From Streptomyces sp. SJL17-4 (GTDB lineage Bacteria > Actinomycetota > Actinomycetes > Streptomycetales > Streptomycetaceae): a stretch of DNA of 64,000 nucleotides. Position numbers and translations under genes: made by a program. Shown here in pieces: positions 16,890 to 26,161 of this stretch (the first letter of the stretch is position 1; each line of letters begins with the position of its first letter). Below the pieces are notes generated by a model, which made no database searches, was not told where the DNA came from, and was given only the letters and a program-made list of their open reading frames with translations. The stretch spans positions 3,038,001 to 3,102,000 of the forward strand of contig NZ_CP104578.1 in NCBI RefSeq assembly GCF_036826855.1, written 5' to 3'.

Positions 16890-19808
16890 TCAGCCGCTTG
16901 ATCCCGTCGTCTTGAGCTTCGCCCCGGCCTCCGCGGCGCGCTCGAGCGCCTTCTGGAGGTCCTCCTGGGCCTTGCCGTACGCCGTCCAGTCGCCCTTCGC
17001 CAGAGCCGCCTCGCCCGCGTCGTACGCCTTCTGGGCGTCGGCGATCGCCTGCTTGAGCGCGGCGTCGTTGGACGCCGGCGGCGGCGGGTCGGTGGTGCCC
17101 GGCGGGGTCGTCGGCGAGGTGGGCGGCGGTGTGGTCGGCGCGTCCACCCCGAAGACCGCGTTGAGCGCCTCGGTGAGGTTGTCCTCGAACACCGTGGTGT
17201 CCTTGGTCGTGTCACCGTCCGGCTGGTCCGCGTCCACGTACGACACCGCAACCTTCTTCAGGAGCGGGTAGAGCGCGTTCCGTCCCTGGGCGTACACCGG
17301 CTCGACGTACAGGAATCCGCCGTCGAGCGGGACGGTCAGCAGGTTGCCGTACTGGATGTCGGAGTCGGCGCCCTTCATGTCCCGGACGAAGGTGGCGACG
17401 GAGGGCAGACCGTTGAGCTTGCTCTGCACCTGCGCCGGACCCGGCACGTCCTCGGTGACCCGCAGCAGTCTCAGCCGGCCGTACTCCTTGCTGGTGGCGT
17501 CGGCGTCGACCGCCATGAAGCCGCCCAGGTTGGGCCGGCCGCTCGGCGTGAACGTCGTCGTCAGCGAGAAGCGCTGCGCCGTGTCCCCGGGCATCTTCAT
17601 GCTCAGGTAGTACGGCGGGACCGCGTTGCCGTCCTTGTTGGTCGGGTCGTCCGGCACCTGCCAGGCGTCCGAGCCGCTGTAGAACTGCGCGGGGTCGGTG
17701 ACGTGGTAGCGGGTCAGCAGCTCGCGCTGGACCTTGAACATGTCCTGCGGGTACCGCAGGTGCTGCATCAGGTCGCCGCCGATCTCGGACTTGGCCTTGA
17801 CCGTGCCCGGGAAGGCCTTCATCCAGGTCTTCAGGACCGGGTCCTGGGTGTCCCACTGGTAGAGGTTCACCGTGCCGTCGTAGGCGTCGACGGTGGCCTT
17901 CACCGAGTTGCGGATGTAGTTGACCTGGTTCTGCTGGGCGACGACCGCACGCTGCTGGTTGCCGACGGTCAGCGAGTCGGCCGTGGTGTCGCCGAGCGTG
18001 GTGCGCGAGGCGTACGGGTAGCCGTTGGTCGTCGTGTAGGCGTCGATGACCCACTGGATCCGGCCGTCGACGACCACCGGGTAGGCGTCGCCGTCGATGG
18101 TCAGCCAGGGTGCGACGGCCTCGACGCGCTCCTTGGGCGTGCGGTTGTAGAGGATCCGCGAGCCCTCGCCGATGGCCCCCGAGTAGAGGATCTGCGGCTC
18201 GCTGAACGCGACCGCGTAGGCGGCGCGGTTGAAGGTGCTGGAGAGGTTGACCCCGCTCTTGCCCTCGTAGCTGGTGGTCTTCTCGCCGTTCTCCTCGTAG
18301 TCCAGCTCCTTCTGCGGGCCGCCCACGATCGAGTACTGATCGGTCTTCTCGCCGTAGTAGATCCGCTGCTGGTACGTGCCGAGCGTGCCCGTGGTCGGCA
18401 GTCCGGCCTCGGTGAAGACCGGCGAGCCGTTGGCGTCCGTCTGCGTACCCGCGGCCATGATCGCGCCGTAGCCGTGGGTGTAGGTGAAGTGGTCGTTGAT
18501 CCAGTTCCGCTTCGGGATGCCCTTGATGTTGAGCTCACGGAGACCGACGACGGTGTCCTTGCCCGCGTACCGGTCCACGTCCAGGGTGGTCGGGAACTGG
18601 TAGTACTTCCGCTTCTGCTCCAGCTGCTGGAACGTCGGCGACACGATGTTCGGGTCGAGGACGCGGTAGCTGGCCGCCGAGTCGGCGTTGTTGCGCAGCT
18701 GGTCCTTGGCCTTCACCGTCGACTTGCCCGAGTAGTTCTCGAGCTTCGTCTCGTCGATCGCGTACGCCTTGCGGGTCGCGTCGATGTTCTTCTTGATGTA
18801 CTGCGCTTCCTTGGCCTGCTCGTTCGGCTGGACCTGGAACTTCTGCACGATGGCCGGGTACAGGCCGCCGATCAGGATCGCGGAGAGCACCATCAGACCG
18901 AAGCCGATCACCGGCAGCTGCCAGGTGCGGCGCCAGAGCGTCGCGAAGAACAGCACGGCGCAGATCGCGGCGATGCAGAACAGGATGGTCTTCGCCGGCA
19001 GGTAGGCGTTGGCGTCGACGTACCGCAGGCCCGTCCAGTTGCCGGTGGCCTTGAAGTCGCTGGACTTCACGGCCAGACCGTACCGGTCGAGCCAGTACGC
19101 CACGGCCTTCAGCGCCACGAAGACACCGAGCAGCACCGAGAGGTGGCCGGTGGCCGCGGCGGTGGCACGCGCGCCCGGACTGGTGATCCGCAGCCCGCCG
19201 TACAGGTAGTGCGTGAGCGCGGCGGCGATCAGCGACAGGACGACGGCGGCGAAGCCGAAGGCGAGCAGGAAGCGGTACCAGGGCAGGTCGAAGGCGTAGA
19301 ACGACACGTCGAGCCCGAACTGCGGGTCCTTCTCGCCGAACTTCACGCCGTTGACCCACATCAGCCAGGTGCGCCACTGGCCCGACGCGGAGGCGCCGGC
19401 GATCAGCGCCACCAGGGCGGTGACCGCGAGCAGCACCCACTTCTTGAACGGGGCGAGGCCCATCCGGTACCGGTCGAGGCTCTGCTGCTCCAGCGACATC
19501 GCGCTGAGCGGCGGCCGCAGCCGGTACGCCAGCCAGATGTTCAGGCCGACGGCGAGCCCCATCAGCAGACCGAAGACGGCGAAGAGGCCGATCTTGGTCC
19601 ACAGCGTGGTGGTGAACACGGACGAGTACTTGACCGAGCGGTACCAGAGCCAGTCCGTCCAGAACCCGGCGAACATCACGAACGCCATGGCCAGCACGGC
19701 CAGGACCCCGAGTGTCATGAGCAGGGTTCGGGCCCGCCGGGACGGCCGGCCGACTCTCATCCTCGGCCCGGACGGGCTACCGCCACGGTCCGGCATCTGG
19801 AAAGCCAA
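16890..19808 (-). CDS. UPF0182 family large membrane protein
   Basis: A protein of about 972 residues. The first third has seven hydrophobic helices, and a large extracytoplasmic domain follows (around '[20 protein letters not shown]' and '[15 protein letters not shown]'). A Pro/Thr linker leads to a C-terminal Ala/Lys-rich helical tail (last about 60 residues). This matches the UPF0182 family, common in actinobacteria and of unknown function. TTG at 19806-19808 with GAGGGG six nt upstream is chosen; the ATG at 19794-19796 four codons later is the alternative. The ORF extends further to an ATG at 19865, but that part lacks a ribosome-binding site and overlaps the divergent promoter region. 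Confidence 0.9.
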   Translation of the reverse strand: MAFQMPDRGGSPSGPRMRVGRPSRRARTLLMTLGVLAVLAMAFVMFAGFWTDWLWYRSVKYSSVFTTTLWTKIGLFAVFGLLMGLAVGLNIWLAYRLRPPLSAMSLEQQSLDRYRMGLAPFKKWVLLAVTALVALIAGASASGQWRTWLMWVNGVKFGEKDPQFGLDVSFYAFDLPWYRFLLAFGFAAVVLSLIAAALTHYLYGGLRITSPGARATAAATGHLSVLLGVFVALKAVAYWLDRYGLAVKSSDFKATGNWTGLRYVDANAYLPAKTILFCIAAICAVLFFATLWRRTWQLPVIGFGLMVLSAILIGGLYPAIVQKFQVQPNEQAKEAQYIKKNIDATRKAYAIDETKLENYSGKSTVKAKDQLRNNADSAASYRVLDPNIVSPTFQQLEQKRKYYQFPTTLDVDRYAGKDTVVGLRELNIKGIPKRNWINDHFTYTHGYGAIMAAGTQTDANGSPVFTEAGLPTTGTLGTYQQRIYYGEKTDQYSIVGGPQKELDYEENGEKTTSYEGKSGVNLSSTFNRAAYAVAFSEPQILYSGAIGEGSRILYNRTPKERVEAVAPWLTIDGDAYPVVVDGRIQWVIDAYTTTNGYPYASRTTLGDTTADSLTVGNQQRAVVAQQNQVNYIRNSVKATVDAYDGTVNLYQWDTQDPVLKTWMKAFPGTVKAKSEIGGDLMQHLRYPQDMFKVQRELLTRYHVTDPAQFYSGSDAWQVPDDPTNKDGNAVPPYYLSMKMPGDTAQRFSLTTTFTPSGRPNLGGFMAVDADATSKEYGRLRLLRVTEDVPGPAQVQSKLNGLPSVATFVRDMKGADSDIQYGNLLTVPLDGGFLYVEPVYAQGRNALYPLLKKVAVSYVDADQPDGDTTKDTTVFEDNLTEALNAVFGVDAPTTPPPTSPTTPPGTTDPPPPASNDAALKQAIADAQKAYDAGEAALAKGDWTAYGKAQEDLQKALERAAEAGAKLKTTGSSG

Positions 19809-19931
19809 CGTGCGCCCCTCGATGTTGATGCGTCTGAAAGCAGGCCCCGCGATCGTAGAGCCCAATGGTGCAACTTACTGAGGCTTTACCTAGTTCCCGT
19901 GTTCCGGGGAAGAGGAGGCAGGATATTGGTC

Positions 19932-20483
19932 ATGTCCAACGTTTCCCCCTCCGGCCCGGCAATGGCCGCGAGCCCCCTCACCCGCGCGGTGCTCGAGATC
20001 GACGAGTACGCGGCGGGCCTCGGCTGGGACCAGCCGGCCCGTCTGTTCGCCCTGGTCGACACCGCACGGCTGCGCGCCAAGGAACCCGCGCTCGCCTCCC
20101 AGCTGGGCCTGGGTGACGATGCCACCGCCTACACCCCGATCGAGCAGGACAAGCTGCCGCGCGGGAAGCCCCTCGACGAATTCCTCGGCACCATCGCCTG
20201 GCCCGCCGGCGTGGCCGGCTGCGCCATGACGGTGGAGCGGCTCATGCTGCCCCCGTCGGCGGAGGCCCAGGTCCCGCAGGGCCTGAACGAGAAGCAGCTC
20301 GCCAAGTGGGTGGCCGCCCACCCGGACCGCCAGGAGGTACGGATGACCGTGGCCGTGCTGCGCGGCGGTGCCCGCGAGGCGGCGATCCGGCTGCGCGAGA
20401 AGGACACCGCCACCGAGGTGCTGACCGGCCCCGACCTGGTGCCGGGCCTCGCCGAGGCGCTGGCGGCGACCTTCGAGTCCTGA
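19932..20483 (+). CDS. PPA1309-family conserved protein
   Basis: The 183-residue product is a soluble alpha/beta protein that I recognise as the actinobacterial PPA1309 family. Its function is unknown. Conserved-looking segments include 'DQPARLFALVDTARL', 'TIAWPAGVAGCAMTVERLML' and 'HPDRQEVRMTVAVLRGG'. GAGGAGG lies about 14 nt before the ATG, a little far; a TTG at 19927 is possible. It is divergent from the UPF0182 gene, an arrangement that hints at a shared control region. It ends at a strong bidirectional hairpin. Confidence 0.88.
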   Translation: MSNVSPSGPAMAASPLTRAVLEIDEYAAGLGWDQPARLFALVDTARLRAKEPALASQLGLGDDATAYTPIEQDKLPRGKPLDEFLGTIAWPAGVAGCAMTVERLMLPPSAEAQVPQGLNEKQLAKWVAAHPDRQEVRMTVAVLRGGAREAAIRLREKDTATEVLTGPDLVPGLAEALAATFES

Positions 20484-20515
20484 CGTCCGCCCTCCCCTCA
20501 CGGAGAAAACGGAGA

Positions 20516-20552
20516 AAAGGGGCTCCCGGTCGACGTGACCGGGAGCCCCTTT
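20516..20552. terminator. Bidirectional terminator, 16-bp stem
   Basis: AAAGGGGCTCCCGGTC (20516-20531) pairs perfectly with 20537-20552 around GACGT, giving A/T tracts at the stem base for both directions. It lies between convergent stops. Confidence 0.9.
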
Positions 20553-20572
20553 CCGCGTCCACGCGCGCGTGG

Positions 20573-21661
20573 TCAGCTCTTCGAGCAGCTCGGCAGGGAC
20601 TTCGTGTCACCGGCGCGGAGCTTCTCCAGGGACTTCGTGGCGTCGTCGATGGTGTCCACCTTGACCAGGGTGAGCCCGTCGGGAATGTCGGCCGCGGCGG
20701 TCTCGCAGTTGTCGGCCGGGGTGAGGAAGTACTGGGCGCCGGCGTTGCGCGCGCCGACCAGCTTCATCTCGATGCCGCCGATCGGGCCGACCTTGCCCTC
20801 GTCGTCGATGGTGCCGGTGCCGGCGACGAAGCGGCCGCCGGTGAGGCTCTCCGGGGTGAGCTTGTCCACGATGCCGAGCGCGAACATCAGCCCGGCGCTG
20901 GGACCGCCGACATCGGCCAGGTTGATGTCGATCGTGAACGGGAAGACGTGGTCGGTGCCGGCCTGGATCCCGACGACGGCCCGGTCGCCCTCCTCGGAGG
21001 TGGTGGTCGTGATGACCACCTTCCGGGTGACGGTCGGCTCCTTGCGGGCCTTCTCGGCGGCGGCCGCCTCCTTGGCGGGGACGATCGTGAACTCGACGTC
21101 CTGACCGGGCTTCCGCTTCACGACCTGCTTGGCGACATCGGCCTGCCCGCTGATCGCCACCCCGTCGACGGCCTTGATCACATCACCGGCGTGCAGCTTG
21201 CCCTCGGAGGGCGATCCCTTGAGCACGGTGCCGACGACCACACGGGAGACGACCGGGATGTTCAGCTCCTTGAGGGCGGCCACCTTGGCGCTCTCCTGGG
21301 ACTGGCTGAACTCCTCGGCGTTCTCCTGGGTCGACTGCTCCTCGGTCTTGCCGTCCGGGTAGAGCGTGTCGTGCGGCACCACCACGTTGTCGTGGGCCAG
21401 CCAGCCGTAGACGGCCTCGACGGCGTTCATCTTGTAGTCCGCGCTGGTGACGCGGACCGTCGTCATGTTGAGGTGCCCGTCGGTCGGGTAGGTCTTGCGT
21501 CCCGAGATGTGCAGTACGGGCTCTCCCCTGGCCTCGCCGAGGGTGTTCACCGTGGGGCCCGGGCTCATCTCCGCGTACGGCACCGGGATCAGGACGCCCG
21601 CGATGAGCAGACAGATCAGGACCAGGGTGGAGGCGAGCATCGTCGCGGTGCGGCGTGGCAT
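20573..21661 (-). CDS. PDZ / Lon-type serine protease (YlbL-like)
   Basis: The 362-residue protein has an N-terminal signal anchor (residues 8-27), a long extracytoplasmic region with a PDZ domain (about 135-200, 'SPSEGKLHAGDVIKAVDG') and a C-terminal Lon-like protease domain. The catalytic Ser lies in 'GGPSAGLMFAL' and the Lys in 'IGGIEMKLVGA', forming the Ser-Lys dyad. Such membrane-anchored Lon-like proteases act on secreted or membrane substrates; B. subtilis YlbL takes part in the DNA-damage checkpoint recovery. The C-terminus ends in Ser/Cys-rich 'SLPSCSKS'. A terminator separates it from PPA1309. Confidence 0.93.
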   Translation of the reverse strand: MPRRTATMLASTLVLICLLIAGVLIPVPYAEMSPGPTVNTLGEARGEPVLHISGRKTYPTDGHLNMTTVRVTSADYKMNAVEAVYGWLAHDNVVVPHDTLYPDGKTEEQSTQENAEEFSQSQESAKVAALKELNIPVVSRVVVGTVLKGSPSEGKLHAGDVIKAVDGVAISGQADVAKQVVKRKPGQDVEFTIVPAKEAAAAEKARKEPTVTRKVVITTTTSEEGDRAVVGIQAGTDHVFPFTIDINLADVGGPSAGLMFALGIVDKLTPESLTGGRFVAGTGTIDDEGKVGPIGGIEMKLVGARNAGAQYFLTPADNCETAAADIPDGLTLVKVDTIDDATKSLEKLRAGDTKSLPSCSKS

Positions 21662-21727
21662 GGAACGACAGTACGGGACTCGTCTGTGGGTGCACCCCTG
21701 GGGCGGTCCGTACGAGGCGGCCGGCGG

Positions 21728-21958
21728 TCAGCTCGACGGCGAGGTGGCGGCACCGCCCGCGGCGGTGGCCGGTTCGCGCTCGGCACGAGCGGAATCGGGG
21801 GTCGTGGTGTGGGCGCGTTCCATCGCATCCCGGAAGCGTGCGTAGCCGGCGAGTTCGGCCACGTCACCTATCGTCTTGTTCCTCGAAGCCCAGCTTCCCC
21901 ATATCGCCGCGCCGACGACTGCGAAAAGCGGAATCAGCAACCACGCCAGCGCTGCCAT
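21728..21958 (-). CDS. Small single-pass membrane protein
   Basis: A 76-residue product with one N-terminal membrane helix (residues 4-22, 'AWLLIPLFAVVGAAIWGSWA'), followed by a charged part and an Ala/Thr-rich tail. GGGAGG sits 6 nt before the ATG (21956-21958), and codon use is Streptomyces-like. It lies upstream of the PDZ/Lon protease gene on the same strand with a 66-bp gap, so it may be co-transcribed. No function is known to me. Confidence 0.8.
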   Translation of the reverse strand: MAALAWLLIPLFAVVGAAIWGSWASRNKTIGDVAELAGYARFRDAMERAHTTTPDSARAEREPATAAGGAATSPSS

Positions 21959-22120
21959 CCCGACCTCCCATCCCCAATGAGTTGATCAGCAGACTGTGTC
22001 ATCTGTGAGGTCAACGCTCGCGCCTGGGGGGCGGTTACGCAAATCGGGCGTTCGGCTACACCGTGTCGGCGCGTCGGCTTGCCTCCGCGCCAGGCACCGG
22101 CGGCGGGTTTCAGCAGGCCC

Positions 22121-22250
22121 CGACCCTCCCCCAGCCTTCGGCCGGGGGGACCCCCAAGCTACGGGTGGCGGGCTTCAGCAAGCTCCGACCCTCCCCCAGC
22201 CTTCGGCCGGGGGGACCCCCAAGCTACGGGTGGCGGGCTTCAGCAAGCTC
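22121..22250. repeat. 65-bp tandem repeat carrying a hairpin, overlapping the moaE stop
   Basis: Two full 65-bp copies (22121-22185 and 22186-22250) are nearly identical, with partial copies on both sides. Each contains CCCTCCCCCAGCC-TTC-GGCCGGGGGG, a near-perfect hairpin. The unit also includes the last codons and stop of moaE, so the array looks like tandem duplication of the gene's 3' end and terminator. The hairpin core resembles those inside the adnA and adnB insertions. Confidence 0.85.
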
Positions 22251-22704
22251 CGACCCACTCTTCTGTGCCGTCCGAGAACGTCTGGTGCTTCCAGATCGGG
22301 ACCTCATGCTTGAGGTCGTCGATGAGCTTGCGGCAGGCCTCGAAGGCCTCACCGCGGTGCGGGCAGGAGACGGCCACGACCACCGCGATGTCGCCGACGA
22401 CCAGGTCGCCGACCCGGTGCACGGCGGCCAGCGCGCGAACCGGATAGTCGGCCACGACCTTCTCCGCAACCCGGCGCAGCTCCGCCTCGGCACTGGGGTG
22501 GCAGGAGTAGCCCAGACCGTCGACGTCGGCGCCGCCGTCGTGGTTGCGCACGGTGCCCACGAAGAGCGTCGTGCCGCCGGAGGCGTCGTCCCCGACCGCC
22601 TGGAAGACCTCGTCGAGGGAGAGCGGGGTCTCCCGGATCGCGAGGAGCTTGATCGGATCGGCCGCGGCCTGCTCGCCGGGGTGGTCAATCGACGTCGGTG
22701 CCAT
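22240..22704 (-). CDS. moaE: Molybdopterin synthase catalytic subunit MoaE
   Basis: MoaE, with MoaD, transfers sulfur to cyclic pyranopterin monophosphate to make molybdopterin. The 154-residue product has 'VGTVRNHDGG', the bridging region 'YSCHPSAEAEL', 'AVHRVGDLVVGD' and the catalytic lysines in the C-terminal 'LKHEVPIWKHQTFSDGTEEW'. It ends in 'VGAC', within the tandem repeat. The start is the ATG at 22702-22704. MoaD is not in this window, but moeZ, which activates MoaD-type carriers, is at 54.5 kb. Confidence 0.96.
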   Translation of the reverse strand: MAPTSIDHPGEQAAADPIKLLAIRETPLSLDEVFQAVGDDASGGTTLFVGTVRNHDGGADVDGLGYSCHPSAEAELRRVAEKVVADYPVRALAAVHRVGDLVVGDIAVVVAVSCPHRGEAFEACRKLIDDLKHEVPIWKHQTFSDGTEEWVGAC

Positions 22705-22803
22705 GCGTCCATCGTGCCGTACGCGCGCGAGATCCCGGAATAGCGGTTTCGACCGGTCGTCGGCGGCCCCTGTAGGAGAGTCCTACAGGCCGCCGTGCCC
22801 CGG

Positions 22804-23913
22804 TCAGATCCCCCGCCGCTTCCGCATCTGCCGGACGAGCGCCGCCGTGCCCAGCAGGGCCACCGTCGCACCGGCCGCGCCCGCCGCCGTGGCGTCCTTG
22901 CGGCCCAGACGGCGGCCCGCGACCGTGTGACGGCCCTCGACCTCCTCCAGGAGCGCCGCGAGGACCTCCTCGTTCGTCCACTTCGGCCGCCAGCCGGCGT
23001 CGTGCAGACGTCCGACGCTGACCACCCATGGATGCATCGTGTACGCGAGGTCGCCCGCCGGGGACGGGGTGAGCCCGATCCGGTGGAGCCGGGCCGCGGC
23101 GCCGAGGGCGACGGCGGAGGGCAGCTCCATGCGCCGGATCCCGGAGAGCTCCTCGACCTCCTCCTGCTCCAGCCAGCCCTCGCAGCCGACCGCGAACTCC
23201 CCTTCGACCTTCTCCAGAGCCGCGTACTCCAGGGCGCTGACCAGGTCCTCCACGTGGCAGAACTGCCACGTGGGCCGGGAGCCGGCGACGACGAGCAGCC
23301 GGGGCGACTCGAAGTAGCGGGTCAGCGCCGTGTCCGTACCGCCGACGAGGACGGCCGGGCGGACCACGGTGACGTTGAGGCCGGGGTGCGCGCGGGGGGC
23401 CCGGCGGCCGAGGCGCTCGATCTCCAGCATGTCTCCCACGCCGGTGGCCTCCGCCGTGGCCCTGAGCTCGGCGTCCTCGGAGAGCGGGATGTCGTTGTCG
23501 GGCAGCGCGCCGTAGACCATCGCGGAGGTGCACAGCACCACCCGATGGACCCCGGCCGCGGCCGCGGCGGTCAGCACGGTCTGTGTGCCGCGCACGTTGT
23601 AGGCCGTTCGGGCGGCGGGGTCGGTCTCCAGATCGAGATCGACGGCGAGGTGCACGACGACGTCCGCGCCGCGCAGCTTCTCGGCGATGGCCGGATCGCG
23701 CACGTCGAGGATGTGCCAATGCGCCTCGGCGACCTCGCCCCGGCGCTCGTCGATGGCGACGACCTTCTTGATCTCGTCGGACGCGGCGAGGCGCCTGGTC
23801 AGCAGGTCACCGACGCCGGAAGCGGCACCGGTGACCGCGACGACGGGTCCGCGCGCGGCGGACCGGGTTGAGTGGTTTCGCGCTCCGCGAACCTGTGGAT
23901 CTGGGGAACTCAC
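22804..23913 (-). CDS. NAD-dependent epimerase/dehydratase (extended SDR)
   Basis: A 369-residue extended short-chain dehydrogenase. After about 20 residues the nucleotide-binding motif 'VAVTGAASGVGDLL' appears, then 'LRGADVVVHLAVD' and the active-site area 'TSAMVYGALPD'. The expected Lys of YxxxK is not clearly placed. A C-terminal hydrophobic helix flanked by Arg/Lys (last 40 residues) suggests membrane association. GTG at 23911-23913 with GGAGA upstream is the start; the frame continues upstream but that stretch is Arg-rich and lacks a ribosome-binding site. The substrate is unknown. It is divergent from the DUF2342 gene. Confidence 0.87.
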   Translation of the reverse strand: MSSPDPQVRGARNHSTRSAARGPVVAVTGAASGVGDLLTRRLAASDEIKKVVAIDERRGEVAEAHWHILDVRDPAIAEKLRGADVVVHLAVDLDLETDPAARTAYNVRGTQTVLTAAAAAGVHRVVLCTSAMVYGALPDNDIPLSEDAELRATAEATGVGDMLEIERLGRRAPRAHPGLNVTVVRPAVLVGGTDTALTRYFESPRLLVVAGSRPTWQFCHVEDLVSALEYAALEKVEGEFAVGCEGWLEQEEVEELSGIRRMELPSAVALGAAARLHRIGLTPSPAGDLAYTMHPWVVSVGRLHDAGWRPKWTNEEVLAALLEEVEGRHTVAGRRLGRKDATAAGAAGATVALLGTAALVRQMRKRRGI

Positions 23914-24140
23914 CGGGCGTCTCCAGCGGTTGTCTTCAGTACGTACACGGATGACGCGTACGGACCAGGTGGCGTCCATCCTGCCGCAGGGCACGGCCCG
24001 GCGGAGCACCGAGCCCGTTTCCGGCCCGGATGTCAGCCGGGACAAGACCTACGCTGGTGGTGTGCGGGGCCTGTGCTCAGGCCCTGGTCGGGCAGTCGCC
24101 GTCGGCAGGAGGCCGGCGGCCCTACGAGCCGAGGAAACCT

Positions 24141-25574
24141 GTGAGTGACACCCCATTCGGATTCGGCCTTCCGCCGGAGGAGCCGGAGAACGGCGACGAG
24201 GGCAAGAAGAAGGACCCCGCCGGAGGTGGCCAGGGGTCCGGCGGCCAGGGCGGCGGCAACCCGTTCGGGGCGAACCCGTTCGGTTTCGGAGGGCTGCCCG
24301 GTATGGGCGGTCAGGGCGGAGCGGACAATCCGTTCGCGGCGATGTTCGGCTCGCTGAACCCCAACGATCTGGGTGCGGCCTTCCAGCAGCTCGGCCAGAT
24401 GCTGAGCTACGAGGGCGGTCCCGTGAACTGGGACATGGCCAAGCAGATCGCGCGCCAGGTGGTGGCCCAGGGCACCGCCGACGGCACCAAGGACGCCAGC
24501 GTGGGCCCGGCGGAGAAGTCCGCGGTCGAGGAGGCCGTGCGCCTCGCCGACCTGTGGCTGGACGGTGTGACCTCGCTGCCCTCGGGGGCGAGCACGGCCG
24601 TGGCGTGGAGCCGCGCGGAGTGGGTCGAGGCGACGCTGCCGGCGTGGCAGCAGCTCGTGGACCCGGTCGCCGAGCGGGTCGGCGCGGCGATGGGCGACGT
24701 CCTGCCGGAGGAGATGCAGGCCATGGCGGGCCCGCTGATCGGCATGATGCGCTCGATGGGCGGCGCCATGTTCGGCCAGCAGATCGGGCAGGCCGTCGGC
24801 GCGCTCGCCGGTGAGGTCGTCGGCTCGACCGATGTCGGTCTGCCGCTGGGGCCCGCGGGCCGGGCCGCGCTGCTGCCGCTGAACATCGAGGCCTTCGGCA
24901 AGGACCTGGGCGTGCCCTCCGACGAGGTGCGGCTCTACCTGGCCCTGCGCGAGGCCGCCCACCAGCGTCTCTTCGCGCACGTGCCGTGGCTGCGCGCGCA
25001 TCTGTTCGGCGCGGTCGAGGGGTACGCGCGGGGGATCAAGGTCGACACCTCGAAGCTGGAGGAGGCGGTGGGTCAGCTCGACCCGACGCACCCGGAGCAG
25101 CTTCAGGAGGCGCTTCAGCAGGGCATGTTCCAGCCGGAGGACACCCCGGAGCAGAAGGCGGCCCTGGCCCGTCTGGAGACGGCGCTCGCCCTGGTCGAGG
25201 GCTGGGTGGACGCGGTGGTCCACGAGGCCGCCAAGTCGCGCCTCACGTCGGCGGACGCGCTGCGCGAGACCCTGCGCCGGCGCCGGGCCTCGGGCGGTCC
25301 CGCCGAGCAGACCTTCGCCACGCTGATCGGCCTCGAGCTGCGGCCGCGGCGGCTGCGGGACGCGGCGCGCCTGTGGGCGTCGCTGACCGACGCGCGCGGG
25401 GTCGACGGCCGTGACGGTCTGTGGGAGCACCCGGACATGCTGCCGACGGCGACCGACCTGGACGACCCGGACGGCTTCGTGCACCGCGAGCACCTCGACT
25501 TCTCCGAGATCGACAAGATGCTCGGTGAAGCGGCCAAGGGCGACGCCCCGGAAGACGGGGACGGCAAGGAGTGA
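24141..25574 (+). CDS. Zincin-like DUF2342 protein
   Basis: The 477-residue product opens with a Gly/Pro/Phe-rich low-complexity segment (residues 1-70, 'NPFGANPFGFGGLPGM'), then an all-alpha domain of the actinobacterial DUF2342 / zinicin-like family. The metal-site region is 'LREAAHQRLF', where the usual HExxH is reduced to E-x-x-H, so activity is uncertain. GTG at 24141 with GAGGAAA 4 nt upstream is chosen. The frame is open back to 24030 and that stretch contains a CGAC Cys pair, but the start and codon use are poor. The stop overlaps the Nudix start as GTGA. Confidence 0.88.
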   Translation: MSDTPFGFGLPPEEPENGDEGKKKDPAGGGQGSGGQGGGNPFGANPFGFGGLPGMGGQGGADNPFAAMFGSLNPNDLGAAFQQLGQMLSYEGGPVNWDMAKQIARQVVAQGTADGTKDASVGPAEKSAVEEAVRLADLWLDGVTSLPSGASTAVAWSRAEWVEATLPAWQQLVDPVAERVGAAMGDVLPEEMQAMAGPLIGMMRSMGGAMFGQQIGQAVGALAGEVVGSTDVGLPLGPAGRAALLPLNIEAFGKDLGVPSDEVRLYLALREAAHQRLFAHVPWLRAHLFGAVEGYARGIKVDTSKLEEAVGQLDPTHPEQLQEALQQGMFQPEDTPEQKAALARLETALALVEGWVDAVVHEAAKSRLTSADALRETLRRRRASGGPAEQTFATLIGLELRPRRLRDAARLWASLTDARGVDGRDGLWEHPDMLPTATDLDDPDGFVHREHLDFSEIDKMLGEAAKGDAPEDGDGKE

Positions 25575-26095
25575 CTCTGCACGACGACGCGGTCCTCGTA
25601 CTGAAGGAGTACGGGGCCCAGCCCGAGCTGCGCGAGCTGTACCTGGAGCACCTGACGGCCCACCCGGACGGCATGTACAAGCCGTGCGGGGCGGGTCACC
25701 TGACCGGCAGCGCGCTGGTGATCGACCCCTCCCGGGGGCGGGTGCTGCTCACGCTGCACAAGAAGCTGGGCATGTGGCTGCAGATGGGCGGTCACTGCGA
25801 GCCCGGTGATCCGACGATGGCGGCCGTGGCGCTGCGGGAGGGCACCGAGGAGTCGGGTATCGCGGACCTGACGCTGCTGCCGGGCGGCCCGGTGCGGCTC
25901 GACCGGCATGCGATCCCGGCGCCCTGCCACTGGCACCTGGACGTGCAGTACGCGGCGCTGGCCCCGGCGGGGGCGGCGGAGCAGATCAGTGACGAGTCGC
26001 TGGACCTGCGCTGGTTCGCGTACGACGAGGTGGCGGGCGTGGCGGACACGTCCGTGGTCCGGCTGATGGAGAGCACGCTGGCCCGGCTTTCCTAG
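25571..26095 (+). CDS. Nudix hydrolase
   Basis: A 174-residue protein with a Nudix-type box around 'GGHCEPGDPTMAAVALREGT' followed by EESGI. The core R-E-x-x-E-E-x-G is intact, but the first part departs from the G-x5-E spacing, as in some NUDIX branches related to dNTP or nucleoside-diphosphate hydrolases. The substrate cannot be told. Its GTG start overlaps the preceding stop by 4 nt (GTGA), so translation is coupled to the DUF2342 gene. It ends before a perfect bidirectional hairpin. Confidence 0.9.
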   Translation: MTLHDDAVLVLKEYGAQPELRELYLEHLTAHPDGMYKPCGAGHLTGSALVIDPSRGRVLLTLHKKLGMWLQMGGHCEPGDPTMAAVALREGTEESGIADLTLLPGGPVRLDRHAIPAPCHWHLDVQYAALAPAGAAEQISDESLDLRWFAYDEVAGVADTSVVRLMESTLARLS

Positions 26096-26113
26096 GCGCG
26101 CTTCCCAGGCGCG

Positions 26114-26149
26114 CGTGAGGGGCGGTCGGCATGCCGACCGCCCCTCACG
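26114..26149. terminator. Bidirectional terminator, 17-bp stem
   Basis: Arms 26114-26130 and 26133-26149 are perfect complements with an AT at the tip. It lies between the Nudix gene and the convergent AIM24 operon. Confidence 0.88.
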
Positions 26150-26161
26150 TCCGTCCGGTGC

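Noticed and set aside
24030..24140. N-terminal extension of the DUF2342 gene with a Cys pair
   Set aside because: No ribosome-binding site or coding bias; the GTG at 24141 has a good site and the family-like N-terminus.
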